Positions 32,701-41,886 of a stretch of 64,000 nt of DNA are shown piece by piece (the stretch's first letter is position 1; each line of letters starts with the position of its first letter). The DNA comes from Astropecten irregularis (lineage: Eukaryota; Echinodermata; Asteroidea; Paxillosida; Astropectinidae), in contig OZ020254.1 of assembly GCA_963971285.1 (NCBI GenBank), positions 6,696,001 to 6,760,000 of the forward strand, in the 5' to 3' direction. The translations under genes were made by a program, and so were the position numbers. The notes below the pieces were generated by a model. The model had not been told where the DNA came from. It saw only the letters and a program-made list of their open reading frames with translations, and searched no databases.

Positions 32701-35700
32701 TCGAGGTGTTGAACGTCCTTCCCTCTCGCCTCTTCGGGTAGTCTGTTCATCACGTCTATACTGTTTGAGACAATCTTGTGAAATCGCAATTTCTTACTTG
32801 CGAGGGCATCCCGGGTTCGTTGTATCAGGCTGACGGCCGCATCTGGGTCTGGTTGGGAAGTTAGCCCGTCGTCGACGTAGAAGTCGCGACAAACAAACTC
32901 CGACACATCATCATCACAGGGGGATCTGCCTTCCTTCACAACCATTCTGATACCGAGCGTTGCAACTGCTGGGGATGAAATATTCCCAAACAGGTGGACA
33001 TTCATCCGGTGGTCGACGATTGGCTTCTCGGGGTCGTTATCTTGGAACCAAAGAAAGCGGAGGTAGTCACGGTGTTCTGGGTTCACATGAAAGTTGTGGA
33101 ACATTTGCTCCACGTCTCCCATGACTGCAACTTGGCCGACTCTGAACCGCATTAGTATGCCGAGCAGGCTGTTCATCTGGTCTGGTCCTTGTAGTAGGGC
33201 TTTGTTCAGCGAGATGCCACTGAATTCGGCGCTTGAATCGAAGACAACTCTGATGCCCGTCTTTTTAGGATGTCGCACTGGGAAGTGTGGTAGGTACCAT
33301 ACTGTTCCGTTTGGGGCAGGGGGCTCATCGACTGGTACAGGGGCTGCATGTTTCTTGTCCAGTATTTTACCCATGAATGCTCGGTAGTCGTTCATCAACT
33401 CTGGTTTTCTGACCAGGGTCCGGTGGAGGTTGTTCAGTCGAGCTTCGGCTTGGGACCGGTTGTTAGGGAGATGGGTTGGAGTTTCCTTGAAGGGTAGCGG
33501 AAATTCCAGGTTTCCCTCAGCATTCGTGTGGACGTTGTCGGTCATAATCTTGAGAAAACGTTGGTCCTCGATCGATGGGGCCTTGTTGTTATCGTCACGT
33601 GTCTCGATGTAGATGCTCGAACCTGTGTCCTGGCGAGCACTGACTACGTCCTTTGCGTTGATATGGTTTTCGCAAGCACCACTGTAGTCGGGTTGAACAT
33701 CGTTGGTGTCAGAGCAAGGCAGAGGAGAGATCATCTGCGTCAGAATTGTGCGGCTGGCCGAGACGTGTTCTCTGTTCTTGATGCTGCTTGTGCACATACG
33801 GCCAGACACGGTCCACCCCATGTTCGTGCGCTGGGCCCACGGGGTGTCTTTGGGTCCGTTTCTTGATTCTCGGATTTTCAGGGGTTCCGGACAGCTCCTA
33901 CCGATGAGTAAGAGGATGTCGACGTCGTCCCTTGGGCTGGGAATCATGTCAGCAATCTGGTTCAGGTGGGGAAAGTTCTTGCAGAGGTCCGGGGTCGGTA
34001 TCTCGCCTCTGTCGCCTGGGATGTTCTCATTTTCTAGAACTGTGGGAAGGCGCTCTTTGTGGCCGTTCAAGGACTCCATGACTAGCCCTTGTGCTCGTCT
34101 TCCTTCGGTGAGGATTTGCCGGCCTCCGCAGGTTGACAATTCGTAGTCGTAGGATGGCCCGTGGAGATGGAGTGCTTCGAAAAGCTTAGGATCTCCAAGG
34201 CATGCATTTGACTGGTCATCAAGGACGGCGTAAGCTTGGATGGAGACAGATGGCGCGCTCTGATGGTACACCTTGACGAGTACTATCTTGGAGCAGGAAC
34301 GTGCCATAACACATGATGTGTACCTTGTACATTTAGTGTTAGCTTCGAGTGTGTCTCCACTCTTCTCTTCTGGTTTCTGTTGTGGCTCCCCGCCATTCTG
34401 TTTTGTGGGGGGATGCATGAACGAAGCGTGTGATGTACTATCACACTTCTTGCACTTGACGTTAGTCTGGCAGTCTTTGATTATGTGTTTTTGGGCACAC
34501 TTGAAACATCGACCATGTTGTTTGCAGAACTGTGTCCTTTCTGCCATTGGCTTTCTTCCGAAGGCGATGCATTCAGAGAGGTCGTGGCCGGTTTGGTCGT
34601 GGAAGAGGCACCTTGCACTGGTGGGGGGTGCAGACTTCTGTTGCGTAGGTTGGGTACCTTTCGTAGCCATCACACGGAGAGAGGTTCTGTTATGTGGTGG
34701 AGTACTCAACTTTTTCTCTGGAACCTTACAAGTTGCGCTACTTGGTGGGTACAGATCTGGGTCGTTGCATGTTCTTGCTTTTTCCTTGAGGAATTTTGCC
34801 AGTTCTTGGAACGGTGGGTACTGACCACGGGTTTTCTTGTAGCTAGAGACAAATTCCCTCCATTTGTTGTGGATGTATGGGGGGAGCTTTTCCAGCAGCG
34901 GGTGAAGATTGTATGGGTAGTTCAAGATGTTAAGTCCTGGGAGGTCATTCATCTGTGCGGCTGCGTCCACACATGAGTCTGCGAAGTCAAGTAGTTTGAG
35001 TCGTTCATCTGACTTGATTTTCGGGGAGGCAGAGAGTTTCTGGATTATTTCGGCGGCAATCTTTGATTTGTTCCCAAATCTTTCTTCCAACTCCTTCCAT
35101 GCCTCCTCATACGCAACTTCCGGGTTGGAGACGTATCGGTGACGAAAGCGGTGTACGAGATCCTTTACCTCGCCCTTCGTGTATTTAGCCAGAAATGCCA
35201 GCTTCTGCGTTGCAGGGGTTTGCGCTTGATTGATCATGGCCTGAAAGGATGACCGCCATGGCTGAAACATGATAGGGTCGCCTCCATAAACATCTGGTTC
35301 GTGGGCTGGCTGTCTTTGGCGGGCTAGCGTCTCGCTGATTTCTTTCGTCAGGTCTATCAGCTGGTTTCCGGGTTCAGCCTCCTTTTTAGCGTGTAGTGGA
35401 CTCGTCCATGGCGTACTCGTCGTGTAAGGGACAGGGGCAGGGGCAGCAGGACTCACCATAGGTTGAAATGGAGGAGCAGAGATCTGCAGTTGGCTCACAG
35501 CGGGTGCATGAATGTCGCTCTCGATTTTTGTGAGAAAGTTCATGGCATGGTCGTTGGAAGACTGCTCCGGTGTCGTTGTGGGTGATGTGTTTTCCTCCTG
35601 CTCCACTTGTATGATGGCATTGGAACGAGCTCTCTGTACGGCTGCAGCTTGTTTAGCTCGAAGAATCTTTAGGTCAGCGTCGGCGGCTGCTCTGGAGGCT

Positions 35701-38700
35701 TGTTGTTCCAGGTCGTATTGGGCCTGTTGAATTTGTCTTTGTGCCTCTTGTTTGGCACGTTCGAAGTCATGCTCTGCTTCCTGGGTCGCCAACTCGGTCA
35801 AGCGCTTGGCGATAACTTCTTCGAATGCCGCATTCTCTGCTGCGGCTGCAGCAGAGGCTAGTGCTTCAGCTTTCATGCTGAATGATGAAGATGACGTCTT
35901 GGAGGTACGTGAGGATTTGTGGCTTCTTGATGAGGCTTTGGAATGTCTCGAGACATTCGACACAGTTTCCAAGGCCAGGGAGCAGGCCTTTTCAGTCGCT
36001 TTGACGACGGCACCACTGACGAGGTTAGTGTGCTCAAGGAAGGTTGTTTTTGTCTGGGCTGCACGGTCCTTGTAGGATGGATCCGATGCGTAGAGTCTTT
36101 CCAACTCTTGGAATGACTCCGTGTATGCCTGGAGGGCAGACTGGGTAGCGGCTAGTGTGAGCCGTATGACGTCTTCTCGGTCTGTTGGATTTTGAAGCGT
36201 TTCGAGGAATTGTTTGGTGATTCCCCATCTGTGGCCCAGTTCTTGTTCAGTGTTCTGTATGTCGGCTGGTAGAGCCACAGGAACAGGAGTTTCCTCCGGT
36301 GATTCGTCTTTCGGTGTGGCCATTGCTTTTGAGTGTTCACAGTTGTTCACTGCAAGTCGTTCTGGAAGCGGTCATTTCGTCGCCGGTTGCATTTCGAACA
36401 CAGTCATTTCACTGTTCTGGCGTCTGCAAAGGCGTAGTTTCAGGGAAACGCTAGCCTAGGTTTAACCAGAGAGCGTCAACCGAAGAACAAAGCAATATGG
36501 CCGGAGGTCAGGGCTGCGGTTTCCAAATAAACTTTATTCCACGGTGAACTGTAAAAAGAGCATACAAAAAACCTTATAAATAACATGGATCATGTTTACA
36601 ATCTATAGATGAGCGTAGAAAAACTCCTACAAGTGCTAGGGTCAGTTTCAAATGAGTACTTCATGAAACAAAAGCCAAAACCTAACATACAGGTATCGCT
36701 CCGCCAGGTATGAGCGTGGGAGACCTATATCACACTTAAGTACAGGTATTGCTCACTTGTGTTATCTACCACAAATGCACAGAAAACTTGTCTTCTAAAA
36801 GTTACAGAGTGTAAAGCACTGAACATAAGGAACCTATAATCGTATTCAAGAAAGTAAAGCCAGCAAATCTAACCCAGGACCGCATAAGTCTGATCTAGAT
36901 GAATCTAAGTCCAAAAAATAATAAAGAAAACAATACACGTAATAAGTCTACACACGTGGGAATTATCGACTTCCCGTAAATATCTTAAGAAATCACGAAG
37001 AAATGCTGAAAAACTTACATGACTGTGGGACTAGGTGAGGCTAGAAATGACTAGAGTGATCGGCAATGGTGATACAATGGTCTAAGTATGGCAAATAACT
37101 GAAAAATGTGGGAAAATACAGCCAAGATGTGTGGCTAAAATGGCTGCCTTGACAAGGTCGTTCGTGAGGTGATCGAGATGACCCCGACCGTGCAAATTGA
37201 ATAGCGCCCTCACGCGTCCCTTCACGGAAGTGACGGCGACCGCGACACTACCTTTAAGCAAACTTTGGTGCTGGACTACAGCATAATTGCAAATTGTACA
37301 TTTGTTGGTTTATTATTCATATTCTATGCCTAATGTATATGAACAACTTTCATCACATACATGTAGGCCTCATGAGTACTTTATTATACAGTGTTGCCTG
37401 TAAAATTTGTCAGTGTTAGTTGCACTTACATCCATTAATGAAATCAAACTTAATTTCCTTGTTTGTGTGTGTTGGTGCAGGAGCTGTTCCTTTGTGTCAA
37501 AGGCCATTACTGCCGAGAGGGCCGGAGCAGTAGCTGTGCTTATCCACGATAACAATGAGAGAAATGATGAAAGCGTCATCGATATGATCGACGATAACAC
37601 AGACAGAACCACCTCCATCCCTGTCGCATACCTCTTGGGTCGAGATGGGTACGTTACATTTCCACTGAAACTTCATAAAACCAGTGATTCATAAAACCAG
37701 AAAGGCAAGATGATCCAGGGATAGGATGAAAAGATGCATAGTCTGCAGTTAATTGAATACTGAACCAGACATTTCATGTATTACCCAAACACCAACAATC
37801 AGTAAAAGTGTGCATTATATCAGTGCTGAATCTAGACACTAAGCATGCTAAGCCTGGTGTGCTCTTGTTCAGAGCTCTCCATGATTGTCAGAACTTGCTG
37901 CTGAGAAGCTCAGCTGGTCTGGTCAATTCTTAGCAACATAACTTAAAGAATTGCAATGTCACATGTGATTTTATGCATTGTAAATGGGTACAGATAGCTT
38001 TGTGCATGATTAGCCTTTGAATGTCAATACTGCAGCTATGGAATGTATACTCCCCAAAGGGTTGACACGGTTTTAGGTGTATATAAATATAAATGGAATG
38101 GAGCACAATGACCAGGGATAATACGTTGTGCCTTTGAATGACATTCCAGATAATGGCACTTTATAAGTGCTGTGTTATTATAGATATTGAGTAATTTGCT
38201 TTGTGAAACAGATAGTGATTAGAATGAGTAAGATTTGCAGAGACACCATGTGTAATACTCTTTTAGGAAGATGTGTGGTCCTGAAAAGGACTGATGAGAG
38301 TAGATTCTCAAAGTTTCAACTAGTGTGCTCTAGTTGTCCTCAGGAGAGAGAGAGTGATTAGGAAGGGGGAGCCAGGAAAGCAGTTGACTACCAGGACAGA
38401 CAGGCAGTCAATGAAAAAGCTAGTTCAAACCTAATATATTTATTTATTAATATGTAGTATGCTGCTGCTGTTTTACAGACAGAAATAAACCCTTACCATT
38501 CAGAATGTTCCAAATTAACATGATATGACCCTGAACTGTTGATAAATCGAGATGCATCATGCATTATTATCCGTACAGTTAGACATTGAAGATTATATGC
38601 TTCTCAACAGCATTACTTGAAATATATATTTTCTTTCTTTTTACAGTTATATGATCAAGAATACACTTCGTCAGCACGGTCTGCACGGTGCACTTATATC

Positions 38701-38767
38701 AATCCCAGTCAACATAACAGGCGTCTCTCTGGGTCGAGTCAAACGCTCACCGTGGTCTCTGTGGTAA
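26789..38767 (+). CDS. PRADC1: Protease-associated domain-containing protein 1 (5 exons)
   Basis: A small secreted/ER glycoprotein with a single PA domain; the vertebrate protein has no protease domain and its role is poorly defined. Exons are 26789-26897, 27998-28098, 28432-28541, 37481-37648 and 38647-38767, 609 nt in all, 202 aa (human about 188). A hydrophobic signal segment is at residues 20-32. Matching blocks are FFTILSPEDIAFVY, IRPARDFGASF, IYLVPTDPEDACGSL, CSFVSKAITAERAGAVAVLI, LLGRDGYMIK and ISIPVNITGV. The C-terminus is Trp-rich (WSLW) like the vertebrate PPWTFW. NIT near the end is a potential N-glycosylation site at the vertebrate position. The start was chosen because it precedes the signal segment in frame. 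Intron 3 is 8.9 kb because it holds a BEL/Pao retrotransposon on the opposite strand. Confidence 0.93.
28652..28729. repeat. Palindrome of the GGCCAATTTCATAGAGCTGC family
   Basis: GCAGCTCTATGAAATTGGCC faces GGCCAATTTCATAGAGCTGC with an 18-bp spacer, in PRADC1 intron 3. The same termini occur at 63396-63658 and, diverged, at 58583-58733. Confidence 0.8.
29209..30043 (-). repeat. 3' LTR of the BEL/Pao element
   Basis: 835 bp, the downstream LTR in element sense. It begins TGTTCTGGCGTCTGCAAAGG on the plus strand and ends CGACCGCGACA. Confidence 0.95.
30044..30052 (-). promoter_or_regulatory. Polypurine tract of the BEL/Pao element
   Basis: GGCGGGGAG in element sense, immediately before the 3' LTR, the expected position of the plus-strand DNA primer. 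Confidence 0.75.
30144..36350 (-). CDS. BEL/Pao gag-pol polyprotein, 2068 aa
   Basis: Uninterrupted ORF. In order: an N-terminal gag region with a Ser-rich stretch and an Ala/Gln-rich predicted coiled coil (about residues 200-250); a DUF1759-type gag domain (about 345-490); CCHC-type zinc knuckles starting near Cys615; an A17-type aspartic protease (DUF1758) with LDDQSNACL near 710-718; reverse transcriptase with YVDD at 1158-1161; RNase H with its first Asp near 1348 (IFCDAS); an H2C2 zinc finger and the integrase core with Asp1762, Asp1829 and Glu1879; and a C-terminal DUF5641 region (about 1960-2050). This order is that of BEL/Pao elements; gypsy elements also carry integrase after RNase H but lack DUF1759, DUF1758-type protease and DUF5641. 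An in-frame ATG 30 nt downstream (MATPKDES) could be the true start. All catalytic motifs look intact. Confidence 0.95.
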   Translation of the reverse strand: MNNCEHSKAMATPKDESPEETPVPVALPADIQNTEQELGHRWGITKQFLETLQNPTDREDVIRLTLAATQSALQAYTESFQELERLYASDPSYKDRAAQTKTTFLEHTNLVSGAVVKATEKACSLALETVSNVSRHSKASSRSHKSSRTSKTSSSSFSMKAEALASAAAAAENAAFEEVIAKRLTELATQEAEHDFERAKQEAQRQIQQAQYDLEQQASRAAADADLKILRAKQAAAVQRARSNAIIQVEQEENTSPTTTPEQSSNDHAMNFLTKIESDIHAPAVSQLQISAPPFQPMVSPAAPAPVPYTTSTPWTSPLHAKKEAEPGNQLIDLTKEISETLARQRQPAHEPDVYGGDPIMFQPWRSSFQAMINQAQTPATQKLAFLAKYTKGEVKDLVHRFRHRYVSNPEVAYEEAWKELEERFGNKSKIAAEIIQKLSASPKIKSDERLKLLDFADSCVDAAAQMNDLPGLNILNYPYNLHPLLEKLPPYIHNKWREFVSSYKKTRGQYPPFQELAKFLKEKARTCNDPDLYPPSSATCKVPEKKLSTPPHNRTSLRVMATKGTQPTQQKSAPPTSARCLFHDQTGHDLSECIAFGRKPMAERTQFCKQHGRCFKCAQKHIIKDCQTNVKCKKCDSTSHASFMHPPTKQNGGEPQQKPEEKSGDTLEANTKCTRYTSCVMARSCSKIVLVKVYHQSAPSVSIQAYAVLDDQSNACLGDPKLFEALHLHGPSYDYELSTCGGRQILTEGRRAQGLVMESLNGHKERLPTVLENENIPGDRGEIPTPDLCKNFPHLNQIADMIPSPRDDVDILLLIGRSCPEPLKIRESRNGPKDTPWAQRTNMGWTVSGRMCTSSIKNREHVSASRTILTQMISPLPCSDTNDVQPDYSGACENHINAKDVVSARQDTGSSIYIETRDDNNKAPSIEDQRFLKIMTDNVHTNAEGNLEFPLPFKETPTHLPNNRSQAEARLNNLHRTLVRKPELMNDYRAFMGKILDKKHAAPVPVDEPPAPNGTVWYLPHFPVRHPKKTGIRVVFDSSAEFSGISLNKALLQGPDQMNSLLGILMRFRVGQVAVMGDVEQMFHNFHVNPEHRDYLRFLWFQDNDPEKPIVDHRMNVHLFGNISSPAVATLGIRMVVKEGRSPCDDDVSEFVCRDFYVDDGLTSQPDPDAAVSLIQRTRDALASKKLRFHKIVSNSIDVMNRLPEEARGKDVQHLDFKCDRLPIQRSLGVHWSLERDAFTFIVSLPEKPFSRRGVLSIASSIFDPLGFVMPVTIEGKLILRELLTEMKKETSTPKDMWDRPLPESCLPKWNRWRESLYDLQDVCIQRCYEPPNFGNVKRREIHIFCDASQLAIGAVAYLRLLNEQSQPHVSLLLAKARVTPSHAVSIPRLELCAAVLGTALSHTVETELRDRVAIDSTTFYSDSKVVLGYIANESRRFHVYVANRVHKIHAASNPNQWRHVPTDQNPADLASRSVPAGELKDTRWFCGPDFLWQSDPPSTGAATTGVDGQTLNENDPEVRRQVTTLSTDIGEETGNQSVPEVEPSLGCDRFSRFSCWLSLRRAVGTLIQKVHTFKAARDETTASNPDERSEELSTPTVAQLQQAETAIFKAVQNHSFREEMQTLKKAQIDPNLTISRRSPLLKLSPFLDSDGIIRVGGRLKRSDMDLATRHPIVLPKDGHVSKLLAEHFHRQVQHQGRHLTLGAVRSAGLWIVGSHNLVRSIINRCITCRKLRGKPLTQIMADLPEDRVAETPPFTNVGMDVFGPWTVVTRKTRGGTSDSKRWAVLFTCLYSRAIHVEVIESMDTSAFISAYRRFVAVRGPVSKLRCDRGTNFVGAKNELDEAFNEIDREQVASYLASQQCQWVFNPPHASHFGGVWERQIGTVRRVLDAMFLQLGKHQLTHEVLVTFMAEACAIVNSRPLGTVSSDADDPQAISPSMLLTLKTQQLQPPPGNFIKEDLYGRRRWRRVQYLAEQFWIRWKKEYVQSLQPRRKWPVVRPDLTKGDVVLLHDKELPRCQWPLARVTEVHLSDDGRARKADVTTCSGGARRTYLRPISELTLIEKAPPAD
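36413..37247 (-). repeat. 5' LTR of the BEL/Pao element
   Basis: 835 bp, upstream LTR in element sense, the same length as the other copy and without a difference that I could find. It should carry the element's promoter. Confidence 0.95.
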
Positions 38768-41700
38768 AATAAGAAAGTCATCCACTGGTAATGAGAAGCT
38801 GATGATGTCACAGTGATGTCATGATGATGTCAGTAACAATAAGAATGCAGTATCCATCCAATAATGCAATGATTTTGAGTTTTCTTTAACAAACCCCATG
38901 GGAAGTGAAGAGCATTTAAAACAAAGCATATTCTGAATTGTTTCCGATCCAGGATTAGTTTGACTTCATAACTAGACTGACCCTCAGCGAGGTTTTTACA
39001 TTTGGTGAAAATGTACCTCTAGGATGGATGCAGCATTCTGTTCATCTGAATCTCTCAGGTCAAAGAACAGCAGTCCTACTTTGTCTAATGAAATATTTAC
39101 ATAAATTGTATTTTCACACCTGTGAAAATTTGAGCTTAATCGGACATCTGGGTCACGTGAAAATTGGGAAAAACCAGACTCAAATTTTCTTATAAAATAT
39201 AACGAATGATTTTGATCTTATTTCGAGATCAAAACTGTATAGTCTCTGTTTGACTAATGTCTGGATAAATGCACCATTTCGGGCGGAAATATTTTAATGG
39301 TGTGTTTCTACCAGCATCATCTTCATACCCTGAAAACATTTTTGTTTTGGTATGTGACCAATCCTGTACTGTACCTTTAATTGTAAAAATGCATACAAAT
39401 AGATTCCTCACTTTTCAATGAGACATTTAACAGACATTTGACAGAGTAGAGACAAATCTTTCAGTTTTTTTGTTTGTTTTGGCAATATCACCAACTTAAT
39501 CAAAAAGTCTTGTTTAATGTTTATAGAATCTTCCATTTTTACTCTCAGATGTATGCAAATTTACGTCTTTCATGTAAGTACACAGAATTTGGAATATGAA
39601 GATTTATACTACTCGTAGCAATAATCAAATTTGATTCTTTATTCTTCATTTTAAATTGTAATACACCGTTTTCATGAAATTCTTGTTCAATTATCAGCTT
39701 TCATTTCAGCAGAGATGATATTATATATATTTTTCTTTTCAAGAAATTGACTTCACTTTTCTATTTTTTACCAACTCTTTGAATCATCTGAAAAGGTGTA
39801 CATTGCACATAAGCAACTCATTGATTGATTTCCTATTTAACTTTAGTATGTGGATCGGTTTGCTGAAACACCATAATAAGAATCGTTTTTACTTTCACAT
39901 TTCTTATTTCATTCACACTTCTCATAAATAACCATGGTGACAAGGCCAAATACAAGCCTATATGCTTCCTGCCAGCCACCACCATTCATCCTCCCTTAAT
40001 ATTGTAATGAAATTGCAACTTTACTTGTTATTTTGAGTGATGTTTGGAAAATAAATAAATGAAATGAATAAGAAATGCAAAAGTACAAATGATTCTTACA
40101 TACCAACTGCAAAGTCTCAAATTTGTTTTATTTTACCTTGCTTGAACAAAAACGAAATGATTAAATTGATTGCTTAATCCGATGTCTCTGGAATAATTAT
40201 AACCCTTGCCCAGCAGCCATCTAGGAAGACATTGCCTTTGTTCTTTGCTAGCTAGATTTGAAGATTTGAATGTTGGCATATGGGGTCAAGATGGCAATAA
40301 GAAGATGGTTTGCAGTGGCATTAAGTGAAATTCATATCTTCCTTGATCAAGTTGGGTTCTGAAAAGAAGCCAGAGGGCTTGGTGTTTCAAAGAGTGTGTT
40401 CTGCTTAAGAAACAGAAATGAGGTAGACCATCAGTTCCAGTGCTTACATTTCTGAAGAATTTGAATAACTAACAAGGCCTTCAAGGTGGTTGCGTTGCAG
40501 AGGTCTATTTTCAAGAAAGAAGTTTGCAAATTTATATCATGTGAAGAAATGTACATAGTTTTGATAACATTTTGATAGAATTTTCATTCCATGTCAGATA
40601 ACGGCTTCTGTGACCAAATATGTACAGAATTTTGCACCATTGCAAAATTCAGTTTGTTCAACTTCATTGAGACATTGTTTGTGGCAAGGGAGGCACTGCC
40701 GGCCAAAATGATAGAATTTATGTACTTATTTTTCACTACAGTTATGTCTAACTCATTGATTTATGAATAAGATATTGTAAATAAGTAACACAAGAGGCAA
40801 TTATTTGTATTTTTTCATGAAGACTTAAAAATATGTTTCAGAGGAATAAATGTTGGCATTTGAATCTGATATTTCATGTCTCTATTTGTCTTGCTCTTTT
40901 TCTCCCCTGCAATTTTAGTATCCCACCCCTTAGCAGGAAATCATAATGTATGTCCACAATAGTGTACATTAATGGGTTTATAATGCAGAGACAGTACTAT
41001 CTACACTGGCCACAGTGCACATTATGAAGGACTTTTGGAAAGAGAATTTTGCTGACCGGAACACAGCGTAACCAAACACCAGTTATTTCAAACCATCCCC
41101 TTCCCCCATATTACAATTCATGTGGTTTTCAATATAATTAATATTTCATCTTCCCACACGTAGATTTAAAAGTTTCTACGTTGGAAAAGGAGTACAGGTT
41201 TCGGGGCCGTATTGTGACAGACAAAATGATGCGAAATACGCCTTCCTATAGCCCAATTTACTAACACCCCTGCCCACTCATCCCCAGCTCACACACTTTC
41301 AGGGCCATTATGAAATATTTCTGCCTGAAATGGTGTATTACATTATTTTATCCAGAAATTAGTCAAACAAAGACCGAAAACAATTTTAATCTCGGGGTAA
41401 GATAAATTTTTTTTTTAACATGTTAAAGGAAAAATTGAGTGGAGTTTTCTCTTTTTTCTCTTGACTCAGATGTCCGATTCAGCTCACTCACTGAATATTC
41501 ACAGGCTTATTATTTCATGCACATGCTGGATTCATGTAGGCCTGTTACTTTTAAGCAGAACTTGATGTGTTTCCTACTCCTCGTTATGATTTAATTATTT
41601 TATTAAAATTCTTAGGAGATTCACTTTGAATATGATGATTTGATATGCAATAAATCGGCAATATTTAAAACATGACAATGTTTTTTGTTTCTTGTTCCTG

Positions 41701-41886
41701 AATTTTTATGAATGAATGTTCGGCTGCGCCCTCATCTGGTATTATTGTATTTTTATTACTTTTTGTTTGGCTATTGGCCTTTCAAGGCTTACGTAGAAGA
41801 AATAGTCTGGTCCATTTATGGTCTGCGGCTTGATTACAGCGTTACCAAAGCAACAAGCACTAGAGGTACAAGACTGCAGAAATAAC
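38768..41886. other. PRADC1 3' flank and intergenic stretch
   Basis: No further exon recognised. Candidate PRADC1 poly(A) signals include an AATAAATAAA near 40050 and GGAATAAATG near 40844. Fragments of a MITE family related to the TTAA type lie at about 39110-39380 and, reversed, at about 41300-41480 (shared block near GACATCTGxGTCAC). Confidence 0.45.

Larger units (their letters stand above)
29209..37247 (-). mobile_element. Complete BEL/Pao LTR retrotransposon
   Basis: 8039 bp: two 835-bp LTRs in direct orientation around a single gag-pol ORF, transcribed right to left, antisense to PRADC1. It is flanked by the 5-bp direct repeat CTACC (29204-29208 and 37248-37252), the size usual for BEL elements. 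LTR ends are TG...CA. The element-sense polypurine tract GGCGGGGAG (30052-30044) directly precedes the 3' LTR. I could not assign a primer-binding site downstream of the 5' LTR. By reading both LTRs through I saw no difference, so the insertion looks recent. No envelope-like ORF. Confidence 0.95.
28849..37257. repeat. TTAA-type MITE in PRADC1 intron 3, split by the BEL insertion
   Basis: Left part 28849-29208, right remnant 37253-37257. It begins TTAAAGGTAGTATCATAC; its right terminus GTATGATACTACCTTTAA is cut within CTACC by the retrotransposon. Rejoining across the 5-bp duplication restores the family terminus seen at 44575-44592. Confidence 0.85.

Noticed and set aside
30202..34976. Several plus-strand ORFs of 100-219 aa
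   Set aside because: Antisense shadows of the BEL/Pao gag-pol ORF; none has a recognisable domain.
36361..36412. BEL primer-binding site
   Set aside because: The expected interval after the 5' LTR was read, but no stretch clearly complementary to a known tRNA 3' end could be assigned without a tRNA set.
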